In this document: positions 9,751-19,977 of the stretch, piece by piece
How positions within the stretch are numbered: the first letter of the stretch is position 1
Layout: the number at the start of each line of letters is the position of its first letter
Source: Paenibacillus sp. D2_2
GTDB taxonomy: Bacteria; Bacillota; Bacilli; Paenibacillales; Paenibacillaceae
Length of the DNA: 64,000 bases
Reading direction: 5' to 3'
Assembly: GCF_031199965.1 (NCBI RefSeq)
Contig: NZ_CP133605.1
Coordinates: 1,272,501-1,336,500, forward strand
Program-made: the position numbers and the translations under genes
The notes under the pieces: model-generated
The model's input: only the letters and a program-made list of their open reading frames with translations
The model's database searches: none
What the model was told of the DNA's origin: nothing

Positions 9751-12020
9751 ATTCAAAAGACAGACTTAAACCGACTCGACAATTTGGCTAGAGTAGTGGA
9801 GCATTTGCGACAGACGATGGAGCAGGAAATCACCGGTATGTCCAAGGATGTGAATCGTCTGCTTCAAAATACAGAAGCGAACTACTCGGAGTATTATGTG
9901 CGCACGGCTACTCAAGAAGCGGCAAGCCTGCTTCGAGAGATTGTAGTCCTGGCTCGACGATTGGATGAACAAATGCGTGACAAGGTAAGCGGCTTGAAAT
10001 ATGCCGTGAGCCAATATGCGCAGACAGACAAGCAAGTGGAAAAATTGGCTCAAGCCCAGCCTTCTTCGTTCCTGTTCGATCATAAATCACCGTTTCTTGC
10101 CGCACAGTGGTCAGATATCACAGAAAATAGCGTGTATGGACCTCGAAGTCCACTACTTCAAAGCCGCCCATGTTCCCCAATATTTTCGAACAACTTCAAG
10201 CCTTTCAGCGCCAAGGAATTATCGATCGTTTATCTCCCTTTCAAGAAGATCCGCGGATTGCTACTCTTCTGCAAACGATGCAGAACCAAAATGCCTTCGC
10301 TCAGAAACTGGCTCAAGCAGAACTAACTAAAATCGCCGAGGCGTTTACGGAAATTGCGCGTAGTCAGAAGGCCTATGTCGTCTATCAGGCTTATGGCCAG
10401 CGTGAATACATGGAGTCGGCTCATCAATATGCTGAAACACAGCGGAAGAAGCTCGAAGAAATGGGCGTCTCGGACGAATGGTATAAAGAAGGCATTGATC
10501 TGAGTAATTTTTATCAAGGTGGATTTTTGGAGGCCTGTAGGTACAATCCGTTAAAAAATGATCAATCAATCTTGCTGGATGATGAAGAGATTAGGGCTCT
10601 GCTGGAGGAAGGATTGTGGGGAGAAAAGAAGCTGGAAGAGCTTCGTCAGAGATATGATGAACTGGAGACGAAGGTGCTTCGTCGCTTACAGTTGGAGCAG
10701 CAGATCAACGAATACAATCAATTCGTCGCCGAGGAAGATATTCGGAAAATGCAACAGCTTCTTAAGGATATGAATCTGTATCACGGAGAGATCACTGGGA
10801 AGTATGATCAAGAGCTGCTAATTGCTGTAGCAGGATATCAGTATATTGCCAATAATTACAGTACAATGTTTGCGGTATGGCGTGAACTAAGCAAGTATCA
10901 TGATGGCAAGGAATTTGAAGTAGATGGATTGATCACGAAAGAACTGCTGGAGCTAGCAAATGCGGAGAGAGGGCTAGGATATTGGAATGACCCCAATGTG
11001 AAAGCTGGTGGATTCGGTGTAGCGATGACATTGGTAGGGGTCGGGGATGGAATCGTTAGTCAGATATGGGATGAAGGAAGCGGGCTTTTGAAACAGGTTT
11101 TCTCCGTAAATCCGACGAATCCGAAGTTCTGGACAGAGACGGTGCCGGGATATTATGATTTAGCCAAGGCAATCACAAGTGGAGATATTTCCCTGGAAGA
11201 TATCAAGGAAGTATTGAAAGAAGGGGCGGCAGAAGAGTTCGTAGTGCCGTTCCAGGATATCTGGGATTTACAGGGAAAGGTATTGAGTGGAAAAGCCAGC
11301 TATGAAGAGAGCAATCGATATGGACGCGCCTTGGTCAAGGCCTTTTTGGCTCTGACGCTGGTAGAAGGAGCAGTCAAGTCAGGAGTTAAGATATCTGGCA
11401 AACTGAGCAAGCAGCTCTCTGAGCTTCTGCCTAAACTGAATGGCGGAGCAGTGGTAGTTACTGAGGGTGGAATGAAAATTCAGCTTCCGAATAATTATCG
11501 TATCGAGACTCCGGAGAATCCAAATATTCAGAGGAAGCAATATGAGTTAGATAGAAAGAAGGTTGAGGATGGTATTGAGGGGGCGCCAAAAGCTCAGACT
11601 GGTTACACTGGAGGAAGAACTCAAAAGGAACTGAACGATTTAGCAGGCGACCCTTCACATGGTGGTAAAATTAGGGAGCAAGGTTTGAAAGAAAGAGAGA
11701 TAGGACTGGATTTGGAACGACAAGGAAAACTAGGGAATATAGTACGTGACCCACAAGGAAACGGAGGAGCAGAATTTATTGATACAGCAAATAACGTTAA
11801 ATGGGACGTTAAAAGTTTCGTATCTTATCCAAATGGTCATACTTCACCCAAAAAAGGTGCATTCACAGTAAATAATGGGATGAAAGCAATTAATAAAGAA
11901 CTGGATAAAAATTACAATGTAATTGTGGATAAAAGAGACATGATTCCTGAACATGTTGAACAGTTAAAAGAGGCAATAGAGAAAGCTGGAATATCAGATA
12001 GGATTATTTGGTATCCATAG
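9751..12020 (+). CDS. LXG-type T7SS effector with C-terminal nuclease-like toxin domain (frame break)
   Basis: Composite of about 756 residues. The N-terminal ~250 residues are long amphipathic helices like LXG/WXG effectors (QKTDLNRLDNLARVVEHLRQ...), expected to engage EssC. Near 10735-10845 there is a PG_binding_1-like motif (IRKMQQLLKDM...GEITGKYDQELLIAV). A pretoxin region follows, then from about 11580 a polymorphic-toxin tail with GGRTQKELNDLAGDPSHGG and E-F-I-D...KWDVKSF. The DVK sits as in PD-(D/E)XK-type nucleases, perhaps of the CdiA EC869-like class (inference). Frame 1 switches to frame 0 between 10131 and 10170, best at CGCCC (giving QSRPMFPNIF), by loss of one base. The stop is 12 bp before a pentapeptide-repeat gene in the immunity position. 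The start is uncertain; see the ribosome-binding site entry. Confidence 0.8.
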
Positions 12021-12031
12021 GAGGGTTAGGT

Positions 12032-12642
12032 ATGACAACTGATATCAAAGAAATTATGATTCGATTAGAATCACACCGTCTTTGGATTGAAACTATTGGA
12101 GAACAAGGCGAAAAACTAGGTATAGATGAAATTGATTTGCGAAATGTAGATTTGTCACAATATCCATTAGATCAAGCATATATTACAGCTTGTATCTTTG
12201 ATGGAATGAACTTAAATCACAAAGATTTCTCTTCATCCTTACTAAGTTCATCATCTTTTATATCTACAAATTTAGAAGGGGCAGACTTTTGTAAATCTAA
12301 TGTCTCGTATGTGGACTTCACAAATGCCAATGTTAAAGCTGCTAGACTTGCTGATAGTGAATGTATTGAGACGGTGTTTATTAAAGCTGATTTATCAGAT
12401 GCTAATTTAGTAGCTGGTCTTTTTGATGAGACCGATTTTCGCAATGCAATATTATTTAATGTTGATGTACGGTTAGCTACGTTTGAAAGAGTATTGTTAG
12501 AAGGAGCTAAATTAACTGGGGTTCGGGGCTAGAAGAGGCTTTTATAAAAAGTATAAATATTGGGACGCCAGAACAACCAAATATTCTAGTAGGTGAAGAA
12601 GCTAGAAAATGGTTACAAGATAACAGTTTGAGTAATGAGTAG
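12032..12642 (+). CDS. Pentapeptide-repeat protein, putative immunity protein of the LXG effector (frame break)
   Basis: The sequence shows repeated A(D/N)LxxxxF-type pentapeptides (EGADFCKSN, KADLSDANLVAG, ETDFRNAILFN) that fold into a right-handed quadrilateral helix. It follows the effector gene immediately; AGGAGGG overlaps the effector stop, which is the usual toxin-immunity layout, so an antitoxin role is inferred. Frame 2 stops at 12532 right after GTTCGGGG. Restoring one G continues the protein in frame 1 to a stop at 12640-12642, adding the coherent tail LEEAFIKSINIGTPEQ...LSNE. I annotate the extended form. I chose ATG 12032 rather than TTG 12008, which overlaps the effector. Alternative: an unrelated pentapeptide protein in an immunity slot. 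Confidence 0.75.
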
Positions 12643-12755
12643 AATTTAAGAAAGAAATGTTAGATAAGTAGCCCCTTTGCTACAGTAGAGGGTAGTTCGT
12701 ACAATACAACCAACAAACTAAACACTAAACAATTCAAACACTTAATAAACTTTCA

Positions 12756-12799
12756 AAAGCTCTTTCCCACTTGAACCATGAGTAGGAATGAGCTTTTTT
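12756..12799 (+). terminator. Intrinsic terminator after the effector/immunity pair
   Basis: AAAGCTC-TTTCCCACT pairs with AGTAGGAATGAGCTTT and is followed by a T run; it closes the LXG unit. Confidence 0.8.
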
Positions 12800-12862
12800 G
12801 CATGCCCAAAATCAAAGGAAGACAAAACGAATAGCAAAACGTAAACAGATAGTAGAGGAAAC

Positions 12863-13003
12863 ATGGGTTTAATTGCTCAGGCACAAGCAGAATATGGAAC
12901 GATAGTGGAGGAAGTAAGAAGGAGGATTTTTAATCTCGGGTGACGCATTAATGGGTGACTTTCTTAGATGTAAGGCAAACTGGGGGATACCGGCTTGCTT
13001 TTT
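12863..13003 (+). pseudogene. Relic of the 3' end of a secreted-protein gene plus its terminator
   Basis: A 27-codon stub (12863-12943) reads ...AQAQAEYGTIVEE... and resembles VQDAYGNIFEL in the tail of the gene ending at 24194. From 12922 to 13003 the DNA matches 24165-24246 at roughly 80% by eye, including the stop region and the degenerate GGCAAAC...GGCTTGC terminator. So 12.9 kb holds the remains of a paralogous 3' end. The rest of 12643-13312 shows no gene apart from the promoter-like block at 13141-13173. Confidence 0.6.
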
Positions 13004-13140
13004 GTAGTTATAGCGAGGTGATGGCTAGTTATATGTAGAGTCGTTCCATAGATATAGTCAGTCCGGACTAATGATTTTAGTAGTTTTATTGTGTGGAGTA
13101 TTTGCAGAATCAAACAAGAAAAAAGTTATTTCAACATAAA

Positions 13141-13173
13141 ACGACAATATTTTCAATTCGAGCATGCTATAAT
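13141..13173 (+). promoter_or_regulatory. Promoter of the SLH array with an element shared with the 22-kb operon
   Basis: ACGACAATATTTTCAAT (13141-13157) is followed after 10 nt by an extended -10, TGCTATAAT (TATAAT 13168-13173). The same block, one base different, stands 10 nt before TACTAT at 22015-22020. No conventional -35 hexamer is visible, so the block may bind an activator or be a special sigma-factor -35. Confidence 0.5.
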
Positions 13174-13312
13174 TTTCCTAGTCTTTACATCCTAAGTGGG
13201 TAATTGGGATTGATAGCGTTTATTCAATGTGGTTCATCGGCACTATGAGCTTAAGATAAGCGAGTGTCCCTGGATTAACGAAAAGAGAATATCAGAAGGT
13301 GAGGGTTTTAGG

Positions 13313-14564
13313 ATGAACAAATGGATAGCAAGAGGTATAGGCGGAGCAGCATTATTGTCGTTATTGCTGGGTACAGTGATAGCGTCAGCGGCAGATCCAG
13401 AATCCGCAGAGACGAATGAGGTTACCGTAGAGGCTGAACAAAACTTGCCTTCGAGCGGAAGCGTTCAGTTCAGCGATGTAGGAGCCAGCCACTGGGCGAA
13501 GGCAGCGATACAGACGGCAGTTAGCAAAGGCTATGTTAGTGGGTATCCGGGAGGAAAGTTTAAACCGGAGCAGGCGATTACTCGCGGTGAGTTTATGAAG
13601 ATGGTCGTGACAGCACTTGGGTTGCCAACTGAAGCTGCAGAGGGAACATGGTATGAGCCTTATGTGAAGGCTGCGCAGAACCAATCGCTGTATGCAGCGG
13701 TGGATTTCGCAAATAATGAGGAGCAGTGGAACAAGGATATTACGCGTCAAGAGATGGCGCGGATTGCTGTGCGCGCTATTGGACAAGCGACTAGCGAAAA
13801 TGACAAATGGATGTATTTAGCGACGAAGTCTGGACTGATCACTGGGCTCGGAAAAGGAGTTCTCGGGGAGGACAAGACAACGACACGAGCACAATCGGTC
13901 ACGATTATTGAGCGGATCTTAAAGGTAAATGCTGGTGAGACTTTGCCAGGTTGATAAATACGCAGTGTCTAATGCCGAGCTTGCATGGCATGGGACGAAT
14001 ATATTTACGGTCATGCCGGAGGTTTTCGTATCCGATGAGAGCGAGCTCAAGGGAAGAACTGTGGAAGAACTTTGGAATGAAGAAATGATGACTATTACCT
14101 CCAAGGACGGGAAGTATAAAGCTCAATTAGAAGCGCTCATTGCCATCGATATGGAGGATACGAACGATCCTAACTGGAAGATGTTCCCATCGGTGGAGAA
14201 GTTGAAATGGTTTAATGGTGATTATGAAATGAATTTAAAAGTAATGGACTGGCCACAAAGTTATCTACTAATTTATAAAAGTAAAGTGATTTATAACGAG
14301 GATACAAGAAAATATGTTGGGGATGTTAGTTTTACTATGACTGGCTTTGTATCATTGGATAGAAACAAGTTTTATGATTTTGGAGTATTAAATAAAGTAG
14401 CGGATGTCTATCAGAATAAGCCGTTTGACTCGTCAATTAGAATTCTCCCAAAGAAAGGCTGGACACCCGATGAATTACACGGGCTTGAAATTTCCCTTCA
14501 GACACCGTCAAACTCAGGATATAAGAACCAAAATATTCTGAAAATTTACCCTCCTAAAAATTGA
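13313..14564 (+). CDS. SLH-domain surface protein, array copy A (one-base insertion)
   Basis: About 416 residues. The signal peptide MNKWIARGIGGAALLSLLLG is cleaved near ASA. Three SLH-like motifs follow: FSDVGASHWAKAAI...GYPGGKFKPEQAITRGEF, then a WYEPYVKAA...ITRQEMARIAVRA unit, then LATKSGLITGLGKG...TTTRAQS. These motifs bind pyruvylated secondary wall polymer. A ~200-residue C-terminal domain of unknown role follows (KGRTVEELWNEEMM). Frame 2 stops at 13954 because TTGCCAGGTTG carries one extra A compared with TTGCCGGTTG in the four other copies; the rest continues in frame 0 to 14564. The real start is ATG 13313, after AAGGTGAGG; the upstream open frame to 13229 is not needed. First gene of a five-copy array. 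Confidence 0.85.
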
Positions 14565-14644
14565 TTCATGCAAAGAAGGTGCAGAATAGGGTGAATAGAT
14601 TTATAGATTTACATATTTTAAAAGGAAGGTAGGTATATTTCATA

Positions 14645-15896
14645 GTGAACAAATGGGTATCAAGAGGTATAGGCGGAGCAGCATTATTGTCGTTATTGTT
14701 GGGTACAGTGGTAGCGTCAGCGGCAGATCCAGAATCCGTGGAAACGAATGAGGTTACCGTAGAGGCTGGACAAACCTTGCCTTCGAGCGGAAGCGTTCAG
14801 TTCAGCGATGTAGGAGCAGGTCACTGGGCGAAGACGGCGATACAGACCGCAGTTAGCAAAGGCTATGTTAGTGGGTATCCGGGAGGAAAGTTTAAACCGG
14901 AGCAGGCGATCACTCGCGGTGAGTTTATGAAAATGGTCGTGACGGCGCTTGGTCTGCCAACCGAAGCTGTAGAGGGGACATGGTATGAGCCTTATGTGAA
15001 GGCTGCGCAAAACAAATCGCTGTATGCAGCGGTGGATTTCGCAAATAACGAGGAGCAGTGGAACAAGGATATTACGCGACAAGAGATGGCGCGAATTGCT
15101 GTACGGGCCATTGGACAAGCGACCAGCGAAGATGATAAGTGGATGTATTTGGCGACGAAGTCCGGACTGATCACTGGGCTCGGAAAAGGAGTTCTCGGGG
15201 AGGACAAGACAACGACACGAGCACAATCGGTCACGATTATTGAGCGGATCTTAAAGGTAAATGCTGGTGAGACTTTGCCGGTTGATAAATACGCAGTGTC
15301 TAATGCCGAGCTTGCATGGCATGGACGAATATATTTACGATCATGCCGGAGGTTTTCGTATCCGATGAGAGCAAGCTCAAGGGAAGAACTGTGGAAGAAC
15401 TTTGGAATGAAGAAATGATGACCATTACCTCTAAGGACGGGAAGTACAAAGCTCAATTAGAAGCGCTGATCGCCATCGATATGGAGGATCCGAACGATCC
15501 GAACTGGAAGCTACTCCGCCGGTGGAGGAGTTGAAATGGTTTGATGGCTTTTATGAACATACAGATTTAAAAGTAACTGATTGGCCGCAGAGCTACTTAT
15601 TAGTTACGAAAAGCAAAGTGATTTTTAACAATGATAAAACAAAATATAATAGTGAAGTTAATTTTGCTGTATCTGGTTTTGATTCTCCTAGACTAAGTAA
15701 GGGGAGGTTTGATCCAATTGTGTTAGATTATTCTGCTATGGTTTATCATCATGAGCTTTATGATATACCAGTTTTGATTGTTCCTAAAAAAGGCTGGGTG
15801 ATCAATAGACATGGAATCAGCATTTCTCTTCAGACGCCATCAAATTCTAATTATATGAGCCAATATATTTTGGAGATTTCTCCTCCTGAGAATTGA
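14645..15896 (+). pseudogene. SLH-domain surface protein, array copy B (two frame breaks)
   Basis: GTG start after AAAAGGAAGGTAGG. Same layout as copy A: signal peptide, three SLH motifs, C-terminal domain. The two one-base losses are at GCATGGACG (about 15325, GCATGGGACG in other copies) and at CTACTCCGCCGG (about 15512, CTACTCCCGCCG in copy E). Total length 1252 is 1254 minus 2, in agreement with two deletions. The last ~120 residues are identical in translation to copy C. The second break is shared with copies C and D, so it was probably inherited through duplication, or it reflects a common sequencing-context error. Confidence 0.8.
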
Positions 15897-15976
15897 TTCA
15901 TGCAAAGAAGGTGCAGAATAGGGTGAATAGATTTATAGATTTACATATTTTAAAAGGAAGGTAGGTATATTTCAAA

Positions 15977-17229
15977 GTGAACAAATGGGTATCAAGAGGT
16001 GTAGGGGGAGCAGCATTATTGTCGTTATTGCTAGGCACAGTGGTAGCGTCAGCGGCAGATCCAGAATCCGTGGAAACGAATGAGGTTACCGTAGAGGCTG
16101 GACAAACCTTGCCTTCGAGCGGAAGCGTTCAGTTCAGCGATGTAGGAGCAGGTCACTGGGCGAAGACGGCGATACAGACCGCAGTTAGCAAAGGTTATGT
16201 TAGTGGGTATCCGGGAGGAAAGTTTAAACCGGAGCAGGCGATCACTCGCGGTGAGTTTATGAAGATGGTTGTAACAGCACTTGAGCTACCAACTGAAGCT
16301 GAAGAGGGGACATGGTATGAGCCTTATGTGAAGGCTGCGCAAAACCAATCGCTGTATGTAGCGGTGGATTTTGCAAATAACGAGGAGCAGTGGAACAAGG
16401 ATATTACGCGTCAGGAAATGGCGCGGATTGCTGTGCGGGCCATCGGACAATCGACTAGCGAAAATGACAAATGGATGTATTTAGCGACGAAGTCTGGATT
16501 AATAACCGGGCTTGGAAAAGGAGTCCTCGGGAAGGACAAGACAACAACACGAGCACAATCGGTCACGATTATTGAGCGGATCTTAAAGGTAAATGCTGGT
16601 GAGACTTTGCCGGTTGATAAATACGCAGTGTCTAATGCCGAGCTTGCATGGCATGGGACGAATATATTTACGATCATGCCGGAGGTTTTCGTATCCGATG
16701 AGAGCAAGCTCAAGGGAAGAACTGTGGAAGAACTTTGGAATGAAGAAATGATGACCATTACCTCTAAGGACGGGAAGTACAAAGCTCAATTAGAAGCGCT
16801 GATCGCCATCGATATGGAGGATCCGAACGATCCGAACTGGAAGCTACTCCGCCGGTGGAGGAGTTGAAATGGTTTGATGGCTTTTATGAACATACAGATT
16901 TAAAAGTAACTGATTGGCCGCAGAGCTACTTATTAGTTACGAAAAGCAAAGTGATTTTTAACAATGATAAAACAAAATATAATAGTGAAGTTAATTTTGC
17001 TGTATCTGGTTTTGATTCTCCTAGACTAAGTAAGGGGAGGTTTGATCCAATTGTGTTAGATTATTCTGCTATGGTTTATCATCATGAGCTTTATGATATA
17101 CCAGTTTTGATTGTTCCTAAAAAAGGCTGGGTGATCAATAGACATGGAATCAGCATTTCTCTTCAGACGCCATCAAATTCTAATTATATGAGCCAATATA
17201 TTTTGGAGATTTCTCCTCCTGAGAATTGA
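15977..17229 (+). pseudogene. SLH-domain surface protein, array copy C (one frame break)
   Basis: Signal peptide and three SLH motifs are open through 16867, where the shared CTACTCCGCCGG lesion (about 16845) shifts the frame; the C-terminal domain is open in frame 1 (16855-17229). Length 1253 is 1254 minus 1. The SLH half is identical in translation to copy D and the C-terminal half to copy B, at a constant offset of 1333 bp, so B/C/D arose by very recent unequal exchange. If translated as read, the product would be an SLH-anchored protein truncated near residue 296. Confidence 0.8.
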
Positions 17230-17309
17230 TTCATGCAAAGAAGGTGCAGAATAGGGTGAATAGATTTATAGATTTACATATTTTAAAAGGAAGGTAGGTA
17301 TATTTCAAA

Positions 17310-18561
17310 GTGAACAAATGGGTATCAAGAGGTGTAGGGGGAGCAGCATTATTGTCGTTATTGCTAGGCACAGTGGTAGCGTCAGCGGCAGATCCAGAAT
17401 CCGTGGAAACGAATGAGGTTACCGTAGAGGCTGGACAAACCTTGCCTTCGAGCGGAAGCGTTCAGTTCAGCGATGTAGGAGCAGGTCACTGGGCGAAGAC
17501 GGCGATACAGACCGCAGTTAGCAAAGGTTATGTTAGTGGGTATCCGGGAGGAAAGTTTAAACCGGAGCAGGCGATCACTCGCGGTGAGTTTATGAAGATG
17601 GTTGTAACAGCACTTGAGCTACCAACTGAAGCTGAAGAGGGGACATGGTATGAGCCTTATGTGAAGGCTGCGCAAAACCAATCGCTGTATGTAGCGGTGG
17701 ATTTTGCAAATAACGAGGAGCAGTGGAACAAGGATATTACGCGTCAGGAAATGGCGCGGATTGCTGTGCGGGCCATCGGACAATCGACTAGCGAAAATGA
17801 CAAATGGATGTATTTAGCGACGAAGTCTGGATTAATAACCGGGCTTGGAAAGGAGTCCTCGGGAAGGACAAGACAACAACACGAGCACAATCGGTCACGA
17901 TTATTGAGCGGATCTTAAAGGTAAATGCTGGTGAGACTTTGCCGGTTGATAAATACGCAGTGTCTAATGCCGAGCTTGCATGGCATGGGACGAATATATT
18001 TACGATCATGCCGGAGGTTTTCGTATCCGATGAGAGCAAGCTCAAGGGAAGAACTGTGGAAGAACTTTGGAATGAAGAAATGATGACCATTACCTCTAAG
18101 GACGGGAAGTACAAAGCTCAATTAGAAGCGCTGATCGCCATCGATATGGAGGATCCGAACGATCCGAACTGGAAGCTACTCCGCCGGTGGAGGAGTTGAA
18201 ATGGTTTGATGGCTTTTATGAACATACAGATTTAAAAATAACGGATTGGCCGGAAAGTTATTTACTAGTAAGGAAGGGTAGAGTGATCTTTAACAATGAT
18301 AAAAAAAGATATAATGACAGCCTGAATTTTGGTACATCAGGTTTCGAGTCTCCTAAATCTAGTAAGAGGAAGTTTGATCCAATTGTATTGGATTCGGCAT
18401 CAGATGTTTATCATCATAAGCCTATAGATCTGACAGTAACAATTATTCCTAAAAAAGGCTGGGTACTTGGTAGTAATGGGCTTGAAATTTCCCTTCAGAC
18501 ACCATCTACTTCTAATTATATGAACCAAAATATTCTGAAAATTTACCCTCCTAAAAATTGA
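17310..18561 (+). pseudogene. SLH-domain surface protein, array copy D (two frame breaks)
   Basis: N-terminal part as in copy C up to about 17851, where CTTGGAAAGG has one A fewer than copy C (CTTGGAAAAGG). The shared CTCCGCCGG lesion follows near 18178. Length 1252 is 1254 minus 2. The C-terminal domain from about 18235 differs from B and C (DSASDVYHHKPIDLTVTI), so the recent duplication ends here and the older, diverged unit resumes. Confidence 0.8.
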
Positions 18562-18633
18562 TTCATGCAAAGAAGGTGCGGACTAGGGTGAATAGATTTA
18601 CATATTTTAAAAGGAAGGTAGGTATATTTCAAA

Positions 18634-19884
18634 GTGAACAAATGGGTATCAAGAGGTGTAGGGGGAGCAGCATTATTGTCGTTATTGCTAGGCACAGTGG
18701 TAGCGTCAGCGGCAGATCCAGAATCCGTGGAAACGAATGAGGTTACCGTAGAGGCTGGACAAACCTTGCCTTCGAGCGGAAGCGTTCAGTTCAGCGATGT
18801 AGGAGCAGGTCACTGGGCGAAGACGGCGATACAGACCGCAGTTAGCAAAGGCTATGTTAGTGGGTATCCGGGAGGAAAGTTCAAGCCAGAGCAGGCTATC
18901 ACTCGCGGTGAGTTTATGAAGATGGTCGTGACAGCGTTGGGGCTGCCAACGGAAGCTGCAGAGGGAAAATGGTATGAGCCTTATGTGATGGCTGGCTAGA
19001 ACAAATCGCTGTATGCAGCGGTGGATTTCGCAAATAACGAGGATCAGTGGAACAAGGATATTACGAGACAAGAGATGGCGCGGATTGCTGTACGGGCTAT
19101 TGGACAAGCGACTAGCGAAAATGACAAATGGATGTATTTAGCGACGAAGTCTGGACTGATCACTGGGCTCGGAAAAGGAGTTCTCGGGGAGGACAAGACA
19201 ACGACACGAGCACAATCGGTCACGATTATTGAGCGGATCTTAAAGGTAAATGCTGGTGAGACTTTGCCGGTTGATAAATACGCAGTGTCTAATGCCGAGC
19301 TTGCATGGCATGGTACGAACATATTTACGGTCATGCCAGAGATATTCGTATCCGATGAGAGCAAGCTCAAGGGAAGAACTGTGGAAGAGCTGTGGAATGA
19401 AGAAATGATGACCATTACCTCCAAAGACGGGAAGTACAAAGCTCAATTAGAAGCGCTGATCGCCATCGATATGGAGGATCCGAATGATCCGAACTGGAAG
19501 CTACTCCCGCCGATGGAGGAGTTGAAATGGTTTAGCGGAGATTATGAAAAAACAGATTTAAAAATTTCGAAATGGCCACAAAGTTATTTGCTATTTTATC
19601 CAAGTAAGGTAATTTATAACGAGGATACAAGTAAATATATGGGCGATGTTATGTTGTCTATTTCGGGTATTGAATCTCCAGATATAGACAAGTATTACTC
19701 TGGAGAATTAAATGGGCAGGCATTTGTCTATTATCATAAAGTATTTGATTTACCAGCCCGGATTTTACCCAAAAAAGGCTGGACAATCGATAAATTAAAT
19801 AGAATTAGTATCTCCCTCGAAACACCGTCAAATTCAGGATATAAAAATCAAAATATAATGACGATTTACCCTCCTGAAAATTGA
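18634..19884 (+). pseudogene. SLH-domain surface protein, array copy E (in-frame stop)
   Basis: The frame is continuous (1251 bp, 417 codons) except for TAG at 18997-18999, where other copies read GCGCAGAAC (A-Q-N) and this one GGCTAGAAC. This is a substitution, unlike the indels of the other copies. Signal peptide, SLH motifs and C-terminal domain are otherwise intact, and it keeps CTCCCGCCG, where B, C and D have lost a C. If the stop is real, only a 121-residue fragment with a single SLH motif would be made. Confidence 0.8.
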
Positions 19885-19977
19885 CAAATGCAAAGAAGGT
19901 GCGGACTAGGTTGAATAGATTTGAGAGGTTAACCGCTGATGTGTGGTGGTTATATAAAGATTGGAGTTGAAATCATA

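Larger units (their letters stand above)
13313..19884 (+). repeat. Five-unit tandem gene array, period about 1.33 kb
   Basis: Unit starts are 13313, 14645, 15977, 17310 and 18634 (offsets 1332, 1332, 1333, 1324). Each unit holds one SLH gene and a ~75-80 bp spacer (TTGATTCATGCAAAGAAGGTGC... ending in AAAAGGAAGGTAGGTATATTTCA) that carries the next ribosome-binding site. No terminator lies between units, so the array is probably one transcript from the 13.15-kb promoter. Confidence 0.9.

Noticed and set aside
13044..13060. Second RHS relic (CCATAGATATAGT) near 13.05 kb
   Set aside because: Only about 14 bp match the RHS fragment at 21.4 kb; too short to separate from chance.
13385..19446. Long minus-strand frames opposite the SLH array
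   Set aside because: They recur in every copy because the coding strand recurs. Their translations lack domains and ribosome-binding sites.
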